From Acidobacteriota bacterium (GTDB taxonomy: Bacteria > Acidobacteriota > Terriglobia > Terriglobales > Acidobacteriaceae), in the NCBI GenBank assembly GCA_018268915.1, contig JAFDVQ010000016.1, positions 248,001 through 312,000 of the forward strand: DNA of 64,000 nucleotides, in the 5' to 3' direction. Below are positions 59,690-64,000 of the stretch, one piece after another. The notes under the pieces are model-generated. The model made no database searches. It saw only the letters and a list, made by a program, of their open reading frames with translations, and was not told where the DNA came from. Numbering within the stretch: the first letter of the stretch is position 1; the number at the start of each line of letters is the position of its first letter. The translations under genes were made by a program, and so were the position numbers.

Positions 59690-61600
59690 TTAGTTTAAAC
59701 CGCCCCCCGGCTCGATGTGCAGAGAGAGCAGCTGGAATCCGCTGAGCACGCCGCCTGCCGGAGCTTGTCCTGCCACCACTGCGGATTCACCGCTAAGGGT
59801 GACGTCCTGCGCAGTGCGAAGAGGCTCGAGCGCATTGGCCATGGAAAGCGGCAATGTCGAGAGCGTCTGGCCGTTGATTCCTGCCTGCGCATCCGGCAGC
59901 AGAAGGCTGACAAAGATGCGGTCTGCGGGATGCTGACTCTGCGCCTGGGCGAGAGCCGTTTCGAGATCAACGTTGCGGTTGGTGATGCGTGGCGGATTGA
60001 GAGCGCGGTCTAAGGTGCCGGCGTCGGATACGAGAAGCCGGACGTTCCCGGATGAAATGCCATGAGGCAGTCGAATCGGAATGCGAATGTTACGAGCAGG
60101 TTGCTGCCACGGGCGCACTGTCGCTTCAATGACGATTGAGTCGCCGGCGTGGACGATGTTGCCGGTGTCGAGGCGTGCATTCTCGAGCTGCACCTGCGCA
60201 CGGCGAGGAATGGTGTCGACGTCGAGATCGACGGCCTTAACCGCACCCTGGCGTGCTCCGTTGGCGTACAGCAGTGCGAAGCTCTGGTCGGCCTGGAGTG
60301 CGGCAGAGAGCTGGGCAGAGCCCTGATCGCCCGCAGGAGCCCATAGGTCGAGCGGCGATGGCGGATAGCCTTCAATATTGACCGCGCCCGTTACGTGATA
60401 GCTGGTCTCAGCGCTGCTCTGGTTGTTCTGAAGCAGCGAGTCGTAGAGCGAGACCAGGATCGCCTGCGGCGTGAGAGTTGGCAGGTCGACGACTTCGATG
60501 TTGAGTTTGCGATCGGCGCCCTCACCGTGAACGGTGATGTGCACGGGGATCATGTGGGGCTTGACGCCGAGGACTCCGCGAATGGCGGAGTCGCGATCTT
60601 CCGTGAATGTTCCGATGGCGTCGCCAGTGTTGACGATCTTGAATGCATTGAGCGGCGAGGCGAGCGTTTCGACAACATCGGCGGTGGTCATCGGCAGCGA
60701 GACGGTTCCCGCCTGCATGATGGGGTGACCGCAAGCCAGAAGCTGCTTCGGGTCAACATAGGTCACTGTGCAAGTGGCGGAGACTTCCAGATCGCCGCGT
60801 ACGAGTTGAGCACTTACGGCGGACCCGGGCACGACGCTGGCAATTGCGGAAGGAGAAATTGCGCCGAAGCGACCGTCGGAGTCGGGCTTTGAAGAACCGC
60901 TTCCACCGCCCGCGGCTATCTGGTCAAGGCCGGTACCTGCCATTTGTTTCTGCCAGAGGCGAACTGCCTCCGGATGAAAGCCGCTCATGACGAGAGGAGT
61001 TTCCATGGCCTGAAAGTTCATGGGGCTTAAAGGGACAGCTGCCGGTTGATCAGAACTGGCAGACGGAGTTGCCGAGGGCACGCGTGCAGGCGCTGCGGAT
61101 GCCCATTGCGTCGTAACGGGGAGATTCTTGACCTCGAGCATCTGGGCGATCGGAGTGATCCCCGCGATGGGGTCTTTCGAGAACTGGCCGATGCGGTAGG
61201 AGAGCGCGCCGAGAAGCTTGTTGCCGATGTAGACAGGGCTTCCGCTCATGCCGGCGACGACGCCGGTGTACTCCGGCTTGGGGCCTTTGAGTTTGGCGAG
61301 GATCATGTCCTGGCCTGGACCGCGGGCTCCGCGAAGCACGCCGAGAATTTCGACCTGCATTGGTTCTGGCTTCGAGCCGGTAAAGACCGTCCATGCGGTG
61401 GCGATTTGTCCGCGGTGGACTTCGCTGACGGGGAAGAAGCCTCCATCGGATGGGGGTGGGCCGGCGCTGGTTGAGTCGCTTTGGGCGCGGGCAACAGGGA
61501 GCAGCGCCACGGCAACCATGGGCAAGGCGAGCATTCGGGACAGCAGTTGGAATGCCTTAAAGCAGGGTTTCACGTCTATAAGATTAAACCGAGGTTGCAT
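59690..61600 (-). CDS. SpoIVB/S55-type peptidase-domain protein
   Basis: About 636 residues, with uncertain start: ATG 61600 is used here; GTG 61573 or GTG 61645 are alternatives, and none has a clear ribosome site. A signal-like stretch (RMLALPMVAVALLPVARA) follows. The S55 (SpoIVB-peptidase) domain (~60-350) contains GMSGSPVY with the catalytic Ser, and LLACGHPIM. The C-terminal half is beta-rich. SpoIVB is a sporulation signalling protease in Bacillus, but many non-sporing bacteria carry such domains; the role here is unknown. Confidence 0.82.
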   Translation of the reverse strand: MQPRFNLIDVKPCFKAFQLLSRMLALPMVAVALLPVARAQSDSTSAGPPPSDGGFFPVSEVHRGQIATAWTVFTGSKPEPMQVEILGVLRGARGPGQDMILAKLKGPKPEYTGVVAGMSGSPVYIGNKLLGALSYRIGQFSKDPIAGITPIAQMLEVKNLPVTTQWASAAPARVPSATPSASSDQPAAVPLSPMNFQAMETPLVMSGFHPEAVRLWQKQMAGTGLDQIAAGGGSGSSKPDSDGRFGAISPSAIASVVPGSAVSAQLVRGDLEVSATCTVTYVDPKQLLACGHPIMQAGTVSLPMTTADVVETLASPLNAFKIVNTGDAIGTFTEDRDSAIRGVLGVKPHMIPVHITVHGEGADRKLNIEVVDLPTLTPQAILVSLYDSLLQNNQSSAETSYHVTGAVNIEGYPPSPLDLWAPAGDQGSAQLSAALQADQSFALLYANGARQGAVKAVDLDVDTIPRRAQVQLENARLDTGNIVHAGDSIVIEATVRPWQQPARNIRIPIRLPHGISSGNVRLLVSDAGTLDRALNPPRITNRNVDLETALAQAQSQHPADRIFVSLLLPDAQAGINGQTLSTLPLSMANALEPLRTAQDVTLSGESAVVAGQAPAGGVLSGFQLLSLHIEPGGGLN

Positions 61601-61743
61601 CGCGCCGGGAACTTCATTGCGACGAATTCCGACGCGACGATGCACTAAGGTTTTGACGCCCGAGGCTGCAGGTTGTCTCAGTGTTGTGTTTGATTTGCAG
61701 ATTTGCCTCGGTTATCCCCTATGCTGTGAATACAGAGGTCGTC

Positions 61744-62976
61744 ATGTCAACGATTCGTCTGAACGGTTGTTTCAGGTTCCGTCTTGAGGTTCTTACCTTT
61801 GTTGCTGCTTTAGCCCTGGCTCCGCTCGGGATTGCACAGAGCACTCCGCAGCAGGATCCCCCTCCGGCTCAGCAGCCAGCGCAACAACCTGGGCAGCAGC
61901 CGGCGCAGCAACCCGATCAGCCGGATTCGGGTGGTCCTGGCGGGGAGAACGGGCCGATCGCGATTCCCAAGAAGAAGGATAAGCCGGAAGAGGCTCCGCC
62001 TCCCGCGCCGGCCCAGCCGAAGTTCAAGAATCCGGAAGGCGCAGGGGACTACTCGCTTCGGGTTGATATCCCAGAGGTGACGGTCGATGTAGGCGTGCTG
62101 CTGGAGAAGACCGGCCAGTTTGTCCCGGGGCTCAAGCCGAACAACTTCAAGGTCTATGAGGATGGCGCAGAGCAGAAGGTGATCGGCTTCAAGCGAGTTG
62201 AGGCGCCAATTACCGCTCTGATGCTGTGCGAGTTTGCGAACAGCAACTACACCTATCGGTTCATCTATGACATGCGCAATGCGGCCTGGGCTTTCGCGCA
62301 GCAGCTAAGACCTCAGGACTACGTCGCGCTCATGACCTTCGACATGAAGACGCAGATCTGGCTGGATTTCACGCAGGACAAGCGTCAGCTGCTGAATGCC
62401 ATTCAGTCGCTGGTGATTCCCGGATTCAGCGAGCGGAACCTTTTCGATGCTCTGTATGAGGCAGAAGACCGGCTGACTCGGATCGAGGGCCGCAAGTACA
62501 TCATCCTGATTGCGTCGGGTCGCGATACGTTCTCGAAGCTGACCCTGGACAAGATTTATCAGAAGGTGAAGAGCACGCCGGATATCACGATCTTCGCGAT
62601 CTCAACCGGAGGCGCGCTGCGCGCCATGACAGAGGGAGGACCCGGATTCAATCAGCAACTGAGAGATATTGACTACCTGCAGGCCGACAACGAAATGAAG
62701 ACATTCGCGAAGATGACCGGCGGCATGTGGTTCAACCCAAGGTTTGAAGGCGAGATGCCGGAGATTTTCGGCGCGATCAACGCGGCGATCCGTTCAAAGT
62801 ATGAGTTGGTTTACCACCCTTCGAATCGCAAGCAGGATGGGAGCTACCGGAAACTGCGAGTGGAACTCGTGGATGATGAAGGCAAGCCGCTGAAGATGCA
62901 GGACGAGAAGAAGAAGCAATTGAAGTACGACATCATTGCGCGTGATGGATATAGAGCGAAGCAGGAAGTGGAATAG
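61744..62976 (+). CDS. VWFA-related exported protein of acidobacterial type
   Basis: 410 residues from ATG 61744, with GAGG upstream. A Sec signal (LTFVAALALAPLGIAQ) is followed by a Gln/Pro/Ala-rich repeat (AQQPGQQPAQQP), then a VWA-like domain (~130-390). The usual MIDAS DxSxS is replaced by CEFANS, so metal binding is doubtful. The pattern YSLRVDIPEVTVDVGVLLEK is that of the VWFA-related Acidobacterial family. Function is unknown. Confidence 0.87.
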   Translation: MSTIRLNGCFRFRLEVLTFVAALALAPLGIAQSTPQQDPPPAQQPAQQPGQQPAQQPDQPDSGGPGGENGPIAIPKKKDKPEEAPPPAPAQPKFKNPEGAGDYSLRVDIPEVTVDVGVLLEKTGQFVPGLKPNNFKVYEDGAEQKVIGFKRVEAPITALMLCEFANSNYTYRFIYDMRNAAWAFAQQLRPQDYVALMTFDMKTQIWLDFTQDKRQLLNAIQSLVIPGFSERNLFDALYEAEDRLTRIEGRKYIILIASGRDTFSKLTLDKIYQKVKSTPDITIFAISTGGALRAMTEGGPGFNQQLRDIDYLQADNEMKTFAKMTGGMWFNPRFEGEMPEIFGAINAAIRSKYELVYHPSNRKQDGSYRKLRVELVDDEGKPLKMQDEKKKQLKYDIIARDGYRAKQEVE

Positions 62977-63004
62977 CTGAGATTCGATCAGAGCCTGAAT
63001 GACA

Positions 63005-63036
63005 AACGGCAGCCGATTGGCTGCCGTTCGCTTTTT
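63005..63036 (+). terminator. Intrinsic terminator after the VWFA-related gene
   Basis: AACGGCAGCC and GGCTGCCGTT pair around GATT, followed by CGCTTTTT. It separates the gene from the convergent small membrane protein gene at 63051. Confidence 0.9.
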
Positions 63037-63050
63037 CTGAGGGAGGGCAA

Positions 63051-63329
63051 CTAGATGCTGAAAAGGTTTTTGTACATGTCGATGGCGAAATAGACGATAA
63101 CGACGAGTGTGGCAGCGCCGGCGATGAGCTCTGACCCCTTGACCAGAGGTTGCACTTTTTCCACTCGGGCTGCGATGGCGGCCTGGGCCGCTTTCTGCTC
63201 GTTGAACGAGTCGTCCAGAAAGAGCTGATCTTCTTCGTCGCGGCCAAGGCGGGAGCGATAGAGAAGCATGATTGTCATGAAGACGATTGTCAGAATCCAG
63301 ACTGACAACATAATCGGAAAGAATGTCAT
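63051..63329 (-). CDS. Small two-helix membrane protein
   Basis: 92 residues from ATG 63329, behind GGAGGT. A helix at ~3-25 (PIMLSVWILTIVFMTIMLLY) and one at ~65-88 (ELIAGAATLVVIVYFAIDM) flank a charged central part. No family is recognised. A longer frame from 63446 adds 39 residues without support. Confidence 0.65.
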   Translation of the reverse strand: MTFFPIMLSVWILTIVFMTIMLLYRSRLGRDEEDQLFLDDSFNEQKAAQAAIAARVEKVQPLVKGSELIAGAATLVVIVYFAIDMYKNLFSI

Positions 63330-63692
63330 TGCTACACCTCCAGCGAGCTTTCTCCACTCGTCGCAGGTCCAGAATGAGCGCCATTGCTCTGAGTGGTTTA
63401 CGGGGGAATCATAGCCCCGAGCCAGCCTGCACTTTCGTGACACCAATCACAGGGTTTGCGGTTGGCAACTACGGGATGGGATTTGGCCTTTCAGGGCTGA
63501 TTGAGATTGAGGCTAATAGGGTTAGGCTGAGATCGCGAGGTGTTACCACCGTGAGATTGTCCGCGACCATTTGTATCCAGGGAACATCCAATGGACTGAT
63601 ACGATCCAGAAGGCCTTGAAGCCGGGGGAGCGTAGAAGTAAAGTAGAGACAAGGGCGTAACCGCCGGCGACACCCTACATCCAGGAGAAGAT
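63330..63692. other. 363-bp divergent intergenic region
   Basis: No gene, hairpin or clear promoter is seen. It holds the upstream regions of the small membrane protein gene and of the Fe-S gene. Confidence 0.45.
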
Positions 63693-64000
63693 ATGGCAAC
63701 GACCACAGCAACACCAGCGCAGGAAACCGAAAAGAAGGCCCCTCTCACGCTGACCGACACGGCCATCACTAAGGTGCGCGAGATTATGGCTACCCAGGAC
63801 CCGCTTCCTGCCGGTCTGCGGATTGGCGTTGTAGGCGGCGGCTGCTCAGGATTCCAGTACTCGATGGCCTTCGAGAATCAGGCCGGAATGATGGACAAGG
63901 TCTTCAAGTTTGACGACCTCAAGGTGTTCGTCGACGCCACGTCGCTGATGTATCTGAATGGCTGCATCGTGGATTACGTGGAGACTCTCGAAGCTGCTGG
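63693..64000 (+). CDS. Fe-S cluster assembly protein of the IscA/ErpA type (3' end outside window)
   Basis: 102 codons are visible from ATG 63693 (CCAGGAGAAG upstream). APLTLTDTAITKVREIM is the conserved N-terminus, and GVVGGGCSGFQY carries the first ligand Cys (C51). The two C-terminal Cys residues that complete the A-type motif lie beyond the edge. The protein delivers Fe-S clusters to apo-enzymes; ErpA versus IscA cannot be told from the visible part. Confidence 0.9.
   Translation, partial: MATTTATPAQETEKKAPLTLTDTAITKVREIMATQDPLPAGLRIGVVGGGCSGFQYSMAFENQAGMMDKVFKFDDLKVFVDATSLMYLNGCIVDYVETLEAA

Overview
This 64 kb window is a GC-rich chromosomal segment with densely packed genes on both strands. 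It looks like a member of the Acidobacteriota, class Terriglobia (an inference). The evidence is an 800-residue orphan MacB/FtsX-type permease of the acidobacterial ADOP type (6876-9299), a VWFA-related protein of the acidobacterial type (61744-62976), a small Cys/His protein of a kind I associate with that group (6181-6375), and many exported proteins with Sec or Tat signals. Outer-membrane proteins, a LolC/E-like permease and a carbohydrate porin show a Gram-negative envelope. I saw no rRNA, tRNA, CRISPR array, transposase or integrase.

Layout. 1-2.1 kb: the 5' part of a superfamily 2 helicase with a C-terminal membrane segment, running off the left edge. 2.3-6.4 kb: a MaoC/phosphate-acyltransferase fusion, a Tat-exported GH36-like glycosidase and two small proteins beside a clean palindrome. 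6.5-10.3 kb: the ADOP permease, preceded by two more inverted repeats, and an exported hydrolase. 10.4-18.2 kb: apt, acyP, trpG, a formate/nitrite channel, a membrane acyltransferase, trpE and an esterase. 18.3-24.3 kb: two tandem Tat-exported ferritin-like proteins, an outer-membrane barrel, an FG-GAP protein and a REC-EAL protein. 24.6-29 kb: glutamate dehydrogenase with its own promoter, a frameshifted PP2C phosphatase, a Nudix hydrolase and pgsA. 29-33 kb: a minus-strand envelope cluster with an AsmA-like protein that lacks a normal start codon, then a lysine-rich DUF5872-like protein. 33.3-40.5 kb: two orphan MacB-like permeases separated by an inverted repeat, a GH27 alpha-galactosidase, and a MoxR-type ATPase paired with a VWA protein. 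40.7-47.3 kb: ribE, a STAS protein, ribD, a YbhN-like membrane protein, a lytic transglycosylase and a HAD phosphatase. 47.4-51.8 kb: flavodoxin-like, zinc-ribbon, GNAT, PIG-L deacetylase and porin genes. 51.8-57.8 kb: a long minus-strand run (SMP-30, DoxX, LolC/E-like permease, a large exported propeller-like protein, Hsp15 and a small protein). 58-64 kb: a response regulator, an alcohol dehydrogenase, an S55 peptidase, the VWFA-related protein, a small membrane protein and the start of an IscA/ErpA-type gene cut by the right edge.

Most genes are housekeeping (tryptophan or folate, riboflavin, adenine salvage, phospholipid, Fe-S), envelope or sugar-use genes. No single large novel system stands out. 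The items most worth a second look are the membrane-anchored helicase, the apparent loss of the hydratase dyad in the MaoC fusion, the broken PP2C gene, the start-less AsmA frame, the period-8 G-tract repeats just upstream of three minus-strand start codons, and several perfect palindromes in promoter regions.
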